From contig JACEEZ010020333.1 of NCBI GenBank assembly GCA_016584305.1, positions 166,164 to 230,163 on the forward strand: a stretch of 64,000 nt of DNA, read 5' to 3'. The notes under the pieces are model-generated. The model saw nothing but the letters and a program-made list of their open reading frames with translations, had not been told where the DNA came from and did no database searches. Numbering within the stretch: the stretch's first letter is position 1; every line of letters begins with the position of its first letter. Source of the stretch: Chionoecetes opilio (Eukaryota > Arthropoda > Malacostraca > Decapoda > Majidae). Both the position numbers and the translations under genes were made by a program. Below, in pieces: positions 53,401 to 63,840 of the stretch.

Positions 53401-54372
53401 GGGCTGGGACGACAGAGGAATAAGGAATAAGGAATAGGGAAGGAGGGAAGGATGAGTGTAGGAGGAGGCCGCAGCATAGGCCTTTGCCACCTCGAGGCCT
53501 CGAGAACAAAGGGCTCACTGTTCAAGTGGCTCAGTGGTGGAGGCGAGGGCAGGAGACCAGGACAGTACCTCCCTAGCACCGAGGGCGACCACATGGCGTC
53601 GCTATAGACGCCTGGCGATCATAGTATATTACTGCAGCGAGTAATCTAGTGCGACCCCAGAACTTGATCAGTGCCTACAGGGACTAGTGTAGGAGAGGTG
53701 GGGACACGAGATACTGTGGTGTTCCGTCGTGAGTGTGGAGACTCTCAGACACTCTGCGTGCCGAGTCTGGCACGCATGCCTAAGGTTGCCGACCCCTGGT
53801 GTGGGGACTCACACAAGGAAAACTCTACGGAATACGACTACCCTGTTTCCAACCTGCATCCTGCCGTTCCTCGCCTGAGGCCCCCCAGGGTCCCGGAGCA
53901 GGGCGGGACTTGCCCAGCAGGGCCTTAGGACCTCTTGAGTACCACTTACAGGTCTTCCTGGAGGCTACGCAGCAGATGGTGATGTATTCACATGATTGAC
54001 AAGTGCATGATAGGGGCGGGCGATTCAGGATGCTCCCGGGGTAACTGTATGCAAGTCAGGGACCTTGGGGGGGAAAGGGAGGGTCGCCCCCCCGGCAATG
54101 TCGGGGCGTTACCAGCCTGGGGAGGTAAGTTCCCCGTAGCTCCGACGTTACGGGCACTGCCCCGTGTACCTCATCGGTACCCAGGAGTTATGCCCAACTC
54201 GGAACCTTCAGGTAGGGGTGCCGGGGTTAATTGTCATGCCACGACCAGTGACCGATTGGATAGAACCGTAGCGGGTTGGGGGGCCGCTAAACAGGAGCTA
54301 TCAACAACCCCCGTTGAGCCCCCGCACGCCATTTCCCCCCTTCGGGTGCGGCGTGAGGCTTAACAAAAATAT
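53401..54372. other. GC-rich island of unknown origin
   Basis: GC content is much higher than in the rest of the window, most obviously at 54000-54360, with G runs and CCCCCCCGG. A 123-codon plus frame (53992-54363; VRDLGGEREGRPPGNVGALP, HRYPGVMPNSEPSGRGAGVN) has no domain I know. It ends at CTTAACAAAAATATTAACCC, next to a TTAACCCCTTAG terminus. It may be the 5' UTR of a LINE. Confidence 0.4.
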
Positions 54373-54689
54373 TAACCCCTTAGTGCACTTTCACGTGCAT
54401 GGTGTGCATTAGAATTTTTCGCCAATTGGCACAGTAATGCAATTGGCGTGTATTCAACAAAAATAATGTTTTCAATTTTTTTAAGAACTAACGGTCTTCA
54501 ATAATGGCACAGAAAAGCATGGAAAATTATGAAGATTATACCAATCTGTTATCAGTTACTGAGCAGCATTGATAGTGAGAAAGTATTTCCCTTATTGTAG
54601 GGAAAAGTGATGAGTGACTACGAGTGACTACGAGTGACCACGAGGTACTGAGAGGTGGGAAAATGATAGGCTTCTAAATAAAAGAGAGA

Positions 54690-55102
54690 CTTTTAATCAA
54701 TCAATGAATCATTGGGGGCATACGCCGGGGGGCCCGTCGACGCCACTCCCGGGGGGTCACCTCGCGTGAGCCTCCATGCAGGTTCCCTTCCCATACCACG
54801 CAACTCTCGACAGGAATCATCAACTTGCCCAAGCCTTGTGGGCGCCCCCTTGGCCTCCTCCACGCCGGATTATCTTCTCTTACAGATACAACCCGGTGGG
54901 AAGGATCGGTTTCAGGGTAGCATGCCACATGCCCATATAGCTGAACTTGGCGCTGACGGACTACGCAGGTAATAGGCCTCGATTCAGTCTCACAGTGCAA
55001 TCGCTGATTTGGCACGTAATCATCCCAGCAATACCCCATAATTCTGCGAAGACACTTATTACCAAAGGCATTGATTCGCCTCTTCAAGTCGCTATTTAGT
55101 GA
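54690..55102 (-). pseudogene. RTE-like LINE C-terminal fragment
   Basis: The minus frame reads FSLNSDLKRRINAFGNKCLR, RIMGYCWDDYVPNQRLHCET, ESRPITCVVRQRQVQLYGHV, ACYPETDPSHRVVSVREDNP and AWRRPRGRPQGLGKLMIP. It is the same family as 22257-23815. It abuts a plus-strand LINE at 55103. Confidence 0.8.
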
Positions 55103-55140
55103 GAAAATGGAATATGCTGCCATTTGTGTGGTCTCCATAT

Positions 55141-56236
55141 GAGGCGCGCCGCGGCAGAAGGGTACTAACCGCCACCGCGGCCAAAAATGAGATTTTTACA
55201 TCGACAGAGATCTGAATTCCCGCTCTACAGGATGGTGGAGTTAGCATCCTTCTTCCGACATTTCCATAAGGTCGAAAGTCCTATTGTTTACAAAGTGATT
55301 TTCTGCTTCGATTACTTGGAACACGTGAAGGCAGGGAGCGCCGTGGCAGAAGGGACCTAGCTCCACACGCGCTCAACCAGCCAATGGGAGATGAGACGCA
55401 CTCCGTGACGTCAGAGCGTTGAGCCAATGAAAGCGTCGGATCGCCACCACTGCCGCCTTCCTTCCCTCCCTCCCTCCCTTCCCTCCTAACACAGAGAAAG
55501 CAACGAGTGCTTTCTCTGGATTTACGCATTACTTTCGCCATTATCATGGATTATTCCAGCAGTGACAATAGTGCCAGTGAAAATCCTCCTGCGTTTGGCG
55601 TTCCGTGAGGGCTACCTACTGAAGTCAGATTACGAGACTGACAGCGAGAACATCAACGAGGTCAGACTGCAGAAGGGACGGGCAGCCTGGTCCCGTAAGG
55701 TGTTTGACCTCTCCGCCCCCCGCCTCCCCAAGCACTACAGCCGTCCCTTAGCCCTCAAAAAGGAAAAAGTGCGTAACCTTCAGTACCTCCTCGACCTCAT
55801 GCCTGTCAACAAACAAACCTTCTACAACTACATAATCGACGCACACACAGTTGGCCTAACCGAAGACGTCCCACCTGACGAGGACCCCGATGACCTGGAC
55901 GAGCTGTTGGAGTACGAGTAAAGGCATGGAGGGTGGGGTGGGAGGGTTGAGGGGAAGGGAGAGGGGCGGGGGAAATGAAAGTGGAAGTCAAGACTCAGCT
56001 GTCTACGCATGGATGGGTGAATAGAAAGAAAAAAAATCACTACCAATAATAATTTGTGATAAGATTTTTTCTACATCAAATGAAAGCTGAGTTCCTCAGC
56101 TTTTATTTGATATACACCACTTCATTCTAACTCAAACAGTTCTTGAGCTAATCATTCCCAAACATTCCCAATCTTTAACTGCGTTTTCTGACGGATTGAT
56201 TTTGTTGCATAGTACCCTTCTGCTGCGGCGTGCCTC
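55141..56236 (+). mobile_element. 1.1 kb DNA element with GAGGCGCGCCGCGGCAG ends, ATAT flanks
   Basis: The left end GAGGCGCGCCGCGGCAGAAG is mirrored by CTTCTGCTGCGGCGTGCCTC. ATAT lies on both sides, and the LINE copy at 44800 has one ATAT, so a 2-4 bp duplication is likely. Subterminal GCCGTGGCAGAAGGGACC repeats the end motif (55340). It encodes a small protein at 55562-55921. The superfamily is unclear. Confidence 0.8.
55562..55921 (+). CDS. Small acidic-tailed ORF of the ATAT-flanked element, unknown
   Basis: The frame has REGYLLKSDYETDSENINEV, RLQKGRAAWSRKVFDLSAPR, KKEKVRNLQYLLDLMPVNKQ and TFYNYIIDAHT, and ends PDEDPDDLDELLEYE. A separate short frame just upstream (MDYSSSDNSASENPPAFGVP, 55546-55605) overlaps it in another frame and could be the true N-terminus joined by an internal deletion. 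I cannot name the family. The listed start is a non-ATG codon position used only to mark the open frame. Confidence 0.5.
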   Translation: MTIVPVKILLRLAFREGYLLKSDYETDSENINEVRLQKGRAAWSRKVFDLSAPRLPKHYSRPLALKKEKVRNLQYLLDLMPVNKQTFYNYIIDAHTVGLTEDVPPDEDPDDLDELLEYE

Positions 56237-56690
56237 ATATATAAAGAAGCATGTGAAAAAGTTGGAGAGGATACAGAGAATGACAACAAAGATGGTACCA
56301 AAGCTAGAAGAACTGATTTATGAGGAAAGGTTAAGAGAGACAAAATTGCCAACACTTGAGCAAAGAAAAGAAAGAGGAGACTTAATAACAATTCATAAAC
56401 TGATCAGCTAAGATGGAAGAAATAGACAATGAGAGACTACTGATTCAGGAAAAAAGAGCTGATAGATACTCGAGAGCATACAAAATAATTAAAATGGAGA
56501 TGCCTTAATAACATAAAGAAGTACAGCTTCCTACATAGAAATGTAGAATTTTGGAATGGACTAAATGAGGTGATATCGGCAAAAAATGTGCACCGGTTGA
56601 AGGAAAAACATGATAAATATAGCTACGGAGACAGAACCACACGAGCGTAGCTCAGGCCCTGTAAAACACAACTAGGTAAATACAATAATT

Positions 56691-57654
56691 AAATCAAATC
56701 TATGAACTACAATTTACAGAATGCCTATATTGCTGCCCGTCCTCAGTCCTCACAAACAATAACAAAAGCTTAACCTTTACTAAACACACCTCTGTCACGT
56801 TTTGACCCTCAACAGTCCCTCTGCTGCTTACCATGAATACAGTTCTCCTCTCAATAAATGCAGTTTCCCTGCAATTGCCTATGTGCAACAGCCCATGCTA
56901 CCCACTCAGGGCAGCCCATCTATACTCCCCTCCCACTTGCCTCAGTTATAAAAAAACCAACACTGCCGTTTATTCAGCAGACTTATCAGCTTCCTTGGTT
57001 GTTGAGGAGCAGAAAAATTTGATCTGTCCTTTGTTGAACGCTTGTGTCATGATGGGTAAATGAAGATATTTAAGTAAAGATAAGCAATACTATGGTGAAT
57101 GATGTGATGTCTGCTAGACATTGTGAGTTACAGCCGCCCTGCACTGCGCCACAACTTAACCGTGCATGATTCAACTCACGTTTTCTCATTTTAAAAAGAT
57201 AATAGAAAAGGGTGATATTCAATTATTTCTTTGTTGTTTCCCCCATTATGATTTAGAATCATGTTAAGAAGGGATGTGTGATGGTTTAAGACAAAAATGG
57301 CAAACCATATGTTGGAAATCAGTAAAGTTATATTTTATCGTTACCAATTGCATTTTTTCCATTAGTTACCGTATTTTGTATTTGGCGACACTTTTTCGGG
57401 CCCAATTACTAGCCAAAGGGAAGAGAGCATTGCATCCAATAATACAGTGGTATATCTAATCTACTATTCCTCAACTTAACATGCATGAAAATAGTCACAC
57501 TGTTTCCTTTCAGTGTTTCTTCTTGCCTATCATGAGATGCATTCTTTTCACATCATCTTATGTATGCCTCACTTCCCTGTGGCTTAATATCTTATCCTTT
57601 TTGTGAGTCAAACTCATTTCTTTATGGTTTGTTTTCCCATTCCAGGCCCATCTA
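56691..57654. other. Intron without supported features
   Basis: AT-rich, with one CCGTATTTTGTATTTGG at 57368 reminiscent of a MITE end. No coding sequence, LINE frame or complete element was found. Confidence 0.4.
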
Positions 57655-59075
57655 CCTGAACATAAGAAAATAAGGAAGCTACAAGAGGCCGTGAGATCTA
57701 AACGAGGTATAGTTCCTGTTACTTAACACTACCTACATCCACCTTTCATCCCCATCCATGAATTTATCTAGCCTCCTTATAAAGCTCTCTAATGACTCCG
57801 CACTAACTACCTGTCTACTGAGTCCATTCCAATCATTTACCACCCTATTTGTGAACCAATTTTTCTTATTTCATTTTAAAACCTACGCTTTTCCAGCTTG
57901 AATCCGTTACTTCTTGTTCTACCCTGGTTACTAGCCGTAAGAACTTTTCCTACCTCTCCTTTATTATATCCCTTTATCCACTTAAAAACTTCTATCAGAT
58001 CGCCCCTTACTCTGCATCTCTCGAGTGAGTGTAAATTTAATAGCTTCAATCTCTTCTCATAACTAAAGTTACGCATCCCCTGTATCATTTTGGTCATCCT
58101 TCTCTGCACTGATTCTAACAAGGCTATATCCATCCTGTAATATGGAGACCAAAACTGAACTGCATAGTCTAGGTGAGGTTTGACTACAGCCAAATAAAGC
58201 TTTAGAATAACTTCCGCACTTCTACTTTTAACACTTCTGGTAATGGATCCTAACACCCTATTAGCTCCATTTCTAGCCTCAATACATTGTTTCCTAGGTT
58301 GGAGGTCTGGGCTCACCCTCACTGCCAGATTTTTCTCACCTTCTGATCTTTTCAGTGATACATTGCGTATGGTGTATCTATTACCAGGGTTTTTTCTACT
58401 AACATTCATAATGCTGCACTTATCAATATTAAATTCCATCTGCCATCTGACTACCTACTCATTAAGTTTATCTATGTTTCCCTGCAATATGTTTACATCA
58501 GACTGTGATCCAATAATCCTACCTATCTTATAATCATCAGCACACTTGCTGATATCACTGCTAATCCCACTATCCAAGTCGTTGATGTAAATCAAAAATA
58601 GTAATGGACCCAAAACAGACCCTTGTGGAACCTCACTTGTCACCTGCCCCCATTCAGATTTAGAACCATTAATTGTAACCCTTTGTTGCTTATCAATTAG
58701 CCAAGCTCTGATCCAACGAAGAACCTTCCCATCTATTCCATGAGGTTAACCATATTTAAGAGTCGCTCGTGTGATACCTTGTTGAATGCCTTACTAAAGT
58801 CCAGGTATATTATATCATAATTATCCTTATCCTTATCTGCTGTCTCATAAACTTTCCTATAAAAACTCAATAAATTGGTGAGACATGACCTACCCTTGGT
58901 GAATCCATGTTGTGAATCATTAACCAAACTGTGTTTTTCTAAATGCTCTCTAGTGTTTTTTGAAATACTAGATTCCAATAATTTACCTACCACTGACGTT
59001 AGACTAACAGGTCGATAATTTGACTTTAGTCCTCTATCTCCTTTCTTAAATATGGGGACTACATTTCCTACATAC
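57655..59075 (-). mobile_element. CR1-like LINE copy C, RT to 3' end
   Basis: This uninterrupted copy has the 3' end (GAACATAAGAAAATAAGGAA) near 57658 and minus frames [89 protein letters not shown]; then MEFNIDKCSIMNVSRKNPGN and LYLAVVKPHLDYAVQFWSPY. The catalytic box is CADD. It is 5' truncated in the RT fingers at 59075. It serves as the empty-site reference for the MITE in copy A. Confidence 0.85.
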
Positions 59076-60680
59076 ACACACCCCCGCCTAGTTAAGCTGA
59101 AACAATGAGGGAGTTGACGAGACTGAGGGGGATGAGGGAGGTCTGACCAGAAGGCGAGATGGAGACGCTACGACAACAGCTGCTGGAGGAGGTGGTGGTG
59201 GTGGTGGAAACAGTCAGTGGGTCTTAGTTTTGTACACAACATGCTCAACACCTGAAAGACAAGTTCTGAAGGGCAACACCCATTAGTATGCTCTTAACAT
59301 AAATTAATCCATTAGTCTGGTAACAGGTAAGCCCTTTTTATCGAGTGGAAGTGAAAAAGACAGATTGCTAACAGTAAAATTAATCAAAAGTACATTAATA
59401 AGTCACCAACCAAATTTAAGTCAATGTGTTTCTCCAAGTATTGTTACAAGAAGAACAGAGAATAACACTAAAGGGATGGCTGAGGGTGAGTCATTAAAAT
59501 CTTTTGATCAGGGAGAGGAAGCAAGACCACAGTAAATAATCAAACATTAATTCCCAACCAAGGAAAAAAGCATCTACTTGTGGTTTTAGTAATTAAAAAA
59601 AAATTAATTAGGAGACAAATGCTACATTAATTGTTTAGACAGACATTACTGAGGAGCTTTAGAGGAGAGGCAGACAGGCCACTCCCGTCCTGTATGGAGC
59701 ACGAGTCAACACGACACAGTACAATTATGATGACATGACACAAGCTACAAGGCAACAAGCCCCACAGTCTCCCCGGCCACCACTACACCTTCATACTGTG
59801 AAGCATCCACTTGACAATTTTCATCTACAAAGAAGTGTTACTCCCAGATCAAGGTTGAGGATAAGTTCAGAAGAGGTATTGTGGAGGTAATATTATTTGG
59901 TGAAAGATTATGAAAATAAATTAATGAAAGTATGCAAAGAGTACTTACATTATTGGATAGTAAGTATTCTGATATTCAAAAGATTCTCTCCTGAACTAAC
60001 ATGAACAGTCTACATAAAGAAAATATTTATGTTCCAAGTAATACTGATTATGATTAGTATAATTTAGATTATTAAAGCAGGATTACACAATTACATCTAC
60101 TGTCATAAAAACTGCAGAAGATAAACATATACAAAACTTTTGGCTCTATGTGGCATTGAGGCAAAATTGAAATGTTTACTAAAATATTTTTTGTTCAGTA
60201 GAACCATCCCGACAACTCAAATGAATTTGCCATTGGGAATTTTCTCATATTTTCTTTGTAGCATGTTGCAATACAAGTTTCTCCTCTCTTCCTGGAAGAG
60301 AGGAGAAACTTCTAGAAACTTCCTGGCTTTGTTTTTGGTCATCTTGAATGTTTTTGCAAATATGGAGGATATTGCTTAATTGAACAGGAATGCGAGACAT
60401 TCTTTGTTTATGGCTTCAAGAGTAATCACCATATTTCAGTTTAATAGCACAAATTAGGGAACAGATGATCAAAACAAAAGATTACTTTGTAGATACTGGG
60501 AAAACAACTATGATGGGCATGCAAACCGACTGTAATAACTGAGAAGTCTGAATTATGAACAGTTTAGCTGAAGGCATTGCTACCCTCTGTGCTAGTGAGG
60601 GAGAAGGTCTAAGATGAAGTGGTGGCAGGGGGGGCGTGAGTTAGTAGGTGGCGGCAGGGACACAGTACCGTCTTACGCAC
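59076..60680. other. Intron, with a possible His-rich extra exon
   Basis: Mostly AT-rich with no repeat family. On the minus strand at about 59150-59245 an acceptor-like CTTTCAG precedes VLSMLCTKLRPTDCFHHHHH then LLQQLLS and a stop. This could be an alternative 3' exon of Graf but has no conservation evidence. A perfect inverted repeat lies at 60275-60311. Confidence 0.35.
60275..60311. repeat. Perfect inverted repeat, 18 bp arms, 1 nt spacer
   Basis: AAGTTTCTCCTCTCTTCC, one T, then its exact reverse complement. It has the same geometry as the inverted repeat at 3133-3169. It is followed by a partial direct copy (GAAACTTCTAGAAACTTCC). Confidence 0.95.
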
Positions 60681-60743
60681 CTCCAGCATCTTGTTCTTGA
60701 GCTGCACCGACTCTGCCCGAGTGGCCACAAAGTTCTCCCGGGT
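60681..60743 (-). CDS. Graf: Graf exon: BAR-PH junction (partial gene)
   Basis: This 63 bp exon encodes 21 residues beginning TRENFVATRAESVQLKNKM and ending LE. The TRENFVxTRAE stretch matches the conserved segment at the end of the BAR domain in GRAF proteins. The acceptor reads ACCACCACCAG and the donor GAG|GTGCGTAAG. It starts and ends in phase 0, joining directly to the phase 0 start of the PH exon at 50933. The upstream BAR exons are outside the window. Confidence 0.88.
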
Positions 60744-61339
60744 CTGGTGGTGGTAAAGAACAGGTTAGCACGTGGTATATACAGTCCAAGCATGAACGGG
60801 GAAGCAGTACTTGTCAACGACTTGGCACAATGATCCATATCATCCTTATCAATGATATCCATGAGTCTAACATTCTTAAATAAGATTAATGCAGGGGATT
60901 CTCATGGCAGTATCAGAGCACTCCAAAGAGTCACATACAGAGAAGGAACATGATGACTAAGCATATTAAGTCCATGTTTTCAATGTCCACTTCACCATTC
61001 CTACAAGTTAATTAACTTGCAATCTACAGTAATACCTCAGCTATTCAGTATTCAACCATCCGGAAAGCTCAAACAGCAGGAATTTGTTAAGAGCATATCA
61101 ATAAATAAAAAAAAACGTTTTGAATCACAAAAATTTGAAATCATTGCCAGACAAGCAGTGTGTTCCCTAGACTCCTTGTACTAGTTTAATTTTCCACCAC
61201 TGGCAGCACCATGTGTACTCTTCATCATTTATATAAACAAACCTGATGCCTAAACTGATTACTTATGCTGGTATATTCATAATGCTTCCTTAATTATAAG
61301 CCATGTCCTAGGAACCATCCAAATGTAAAGGTGTTATGC
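60744..61339. other. Intron upstream of the BAR-PH exon
   Basis: CAGTAATACCTCAGCTATTC at 61027 resembles a pogo-like terminus (CAGTAATACCTC...), without a matching second end. No other feature was recognised. Confidence 0.4.
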
Positions 61340-62815
61340 TTGTGCTGTTCAAGATAGAGAGGTGGCTCACAGATGGTACTGTAACCATCCATCTCCTGAA
61401 ACTCAGGTCCTTAATATTTCTGCCCATAATAATGCCAAATCCATTCTTCAACTTACCAAAAACTCCTTCAATAGAAAATGTAAAAATCTTTTGAATCAAA
61501 CTCCTCTCGTGACTTCTGGCACTTTTTATATTTTTTCCTGGCTAAAAACATCTCTAACATTTTTTCTTCTTCACCTTTTCCCCCTATGCTTCACCCAGAT
61601 GCTCAAACACCTGTCTCATTTATTTTTTAAACTGAACTCTTCGCTCAAACCTTTGCTAAAAGTTCCACTCTGATTGAGTGCCTTGTTCCTCCTTCTCCAC
61701 CTTCTGACTATGTTATGCCTTTTATAAAGACTTTTCATTATGTTTTCTATGCCTTCGCTGGCCTAGATCTTCGGAAGGCATATTTATGGTCCTGACGGAG
61801 TCCCTCCTATTGTTCTCAAAAAATGTGCTTCTGTGCTTGCACCCTGCCTGGTCAAACTTTTTTGTCTTTGCCTATCTACTTCCACGGTTCCTTCTTGCTG
61901 GAAGTTTGCTCACATCCAACCTGTTCCTAGGAAGGGTGACCATTATAATCCTTCAAGCTACCATCCTATAGCTTTGACTTCCTGCCTTTCTAAAGCTTTT
62001 GAATCTTTTTTTTTTTTTTTTTTTTGGGCGCTACCGCCTTTTGGGGAGGCGGTAGCGGAGTGGTTAGCGTCTCCGACTGGCGTTCTCGGTGACCGCGAGT
62101 TTGATCCCCGAAGAAAACCAAAACCTTTCTGCACCGTCGAGTGGCCTAAGAACACCCACATGCCCTGCCCATCAACTCTACCTTCGATTGCGAGTGCATC
62201 AAAGGACACAGGGGGGCGGCATGAGCCTCTAATCACAGGCGTCACTATAAGAACCTGCCTGCGCCACCACGGGCGAGGACAAACCATCACAACCCTGAAG
62301 TGCACCTCCAGAGCCTACCATCCGAGCCATGGGTCACCACTGCCTACAGGCGCTATAGGCCACAAAAAAAAAAAAAAAAATTAATAAGAAGATTCATAAG
62401 CATCTATCTGCTCACAATCTTCCATCTGATCATCGGTACAGTTTCCATAAAGGGCGATCTATTGGCGATCCTCTAGGTTTCCTAACAGAATCTCGGTCAT
62501 CCTCTTATAGGGGTTTTGGTAAAACATTTGCTGTTGCCCTTGACATATCAATAGCTTTTAATAGTCTGGCAATAATCCTCAATTTCTAAACTACCCTCTT
62601 TCGGTTTCTTATCCTTTTCTGTGCACCTTCATCTCAAGTTTTCTTTCAAACCATTCTGTTGCAGTTACTGTAGACTGTCATTGTTCTTCTCCTAAGTCCA
62701 TCAATAGTGGTGTTCCTCAGGGTTTTGTCCTATCACCCATACTCTTTCTATTATTCATTGATGGTCTTCTACAGTCCTTGGCCATATTATTAGACGCACC
62801 CTGCTTTTAACGAGT
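61340..62815 (+). pseudogene. Jockey-like LINE, RT region, split by a SINE
   Basis: Plus frames include NAKSILQLTKNSFNRKCKNL, LRKAYGPDGVPPIVLKKCAS (after frame breaks), LAPCLVKLFCLCLSTSTVPS, WKFAHIQPVPRKGDHYNPSS and YHPIALTSCLSKAFESF. After the SINE it resumes NKKIHKHLSAHNLPSDHRYS-like text, FAVALDISIAFN and INSGVPQG-like sequence. These are RT motifs 0 to 4 of Jockey-like LINEs. Several stops show it is dead. Confidence 0.75.
62003..62380 (+). repeat. Full-length tRNA-derived SINE with inverted head fragment
   Basis: The SINE starts GAGGCGGTAGCGGAGTGGTT at 62047 with AGCGTCTCCGACTGGCGTTC and a GAGTTTGATCCCC B-box region, and ends GGCGCTATAGGCC plus an A run at 62363-62380. Just before it, T18-GGGCGCTACCGCCTTTT (62006-62043) is an inverted piece of the SINE head with its own T tract. 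The SINE sits within LINE codons (SKAFESF / resumed frame). Confidence 0.8.
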
Positions 62816-62817
62816 TA

Positions 62818-63724
62818 CAGTAAACCCTCTCTAATTCGAACTAATTTGGAAGAGACCTGGGTCGAATTAGCCAAAAGTTCAAATTATCCGATGGTTACCT
62901 CTAAACCCCCCACACAATAAGAACTCGCTCAAACACGCCAAAACAGCACAGATTGTATTACTTGTACTCACTAAAACATGGCTAAAACTGAAGTCTTGAA
63001 ATGCAGTACTACTGTACACTGAGCACTCAGGCGTCACTGATAGCGTCTTCAGGCAAGGGCTGCGTTCAGTAAGGCAACATGCACGGGTGCACACGGAGTC
63101 TCACAGTGACGTAGGCATACAGTATGCCTGGCGCACGCTACCCCGCACTACAGATCTGGGAGGTGGATCGCTACTGAGTTGCCAGCTCGTGCCACAATAA
63201 GGGTATGTAAACAAAGGACAATGAAAGCCTATCCTCTTTGCTCTCCTCTTCTTGCCTCCTTAATATTTTATTTCCTGCTGCTATGACTTCTGTTGCATGA
63301 AATAGTACAAGGTCATCAGCAAGTTATTATTCAACAATAAGAATAGCCACAGAGATAAATTTCGGCAGCTACTATCTTGGTAGCAATGTAAATTGTGAAG
63401 CGTTCAGTATCGTTCAGTAGGGAGGGTGCGGGGGGGGGTGACCGCTACTGAACGCAGCCCTGGCAGGTGTCACTCTGGGAATGTGTAAGGTAAGATCTTC
63501 AGTGCTTGAGGTGCTTAATGTGTTGGAGGCGATGTGGAGCCTGGCTGACGAAGTGGATGGCACAGAGGAGGTGGAAGATGCTGCAGTGACAATTCAAACA
63601 ATGTGCGGACAATTTGAACTTCAATTTGGATTATGGAAAGTTGGAAAATTTGAACTTGGCCTGGAAACAGATCTAATTATCCGAAGTTCGAATCATACGG
63701 GTTTGAATTAGAGAGGATTTACTG
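62818..63724 (-). mobile_element. Pogo-like MITE (CAGTAAACCCTCTC family), copy 3, complete
   Basis: The left end CAGTAAACCCTCTCTAATTC and right end GAATTAGAGAGGATTTACTG are an almost perfect 20 bp inverted repeat, flanked by TA. At 907 bp it is the most complete copy, in the opposite orientation to the ones at 20900 and 49997. No transposase frame; an interior plus frame (63481-63711) is a chance ORF overlapping the terminus. Confidence 0.9.
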
Positions 63725-63840
63725 TACTATTGGTTGTGGAGAAAACTACAGTTAATTTTGGGTTTTATTTACCAGAAATCATTAAATAATGCCCTTTCAA
63801 CATGTAGAATTAATACTGAAACACATAAATTTGGTAAAAC

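Larger units (their letters stand above)
55103..56690 (+). pseudogene. CR1-like (second type) LINE piece split by an ATAT-flanked element
   Basis: KMEYAAICVVSI at 55103-55140 continues as YKKKHVKKLERIQRMTTKMV, KLEELIYEERLRETKLPTLE, QRKERGDLITIHKLIS after 56241, then a degraded 3' end to ACAACTAGGTAAATACA near 56690. The uninterrupted form (GTCCCCATATAAAAAGAAGC) is at 44795-44815. Confidence 0.75.

Noticed and set aside
53191..53594. Overlapping minus frames with Leu/Ser/Phe-rich sequence
   Set aside because: They are antisense to a degraded LINE connector; no signal peptide or domain support.
63481..63711. 76-codon frame in a MITE (EVDGTEEVEDAAVTIQTM)
   Set aside because: Runs into the MITE terminus and is not shared as an open frame by the copy at 49997; chance ORF.
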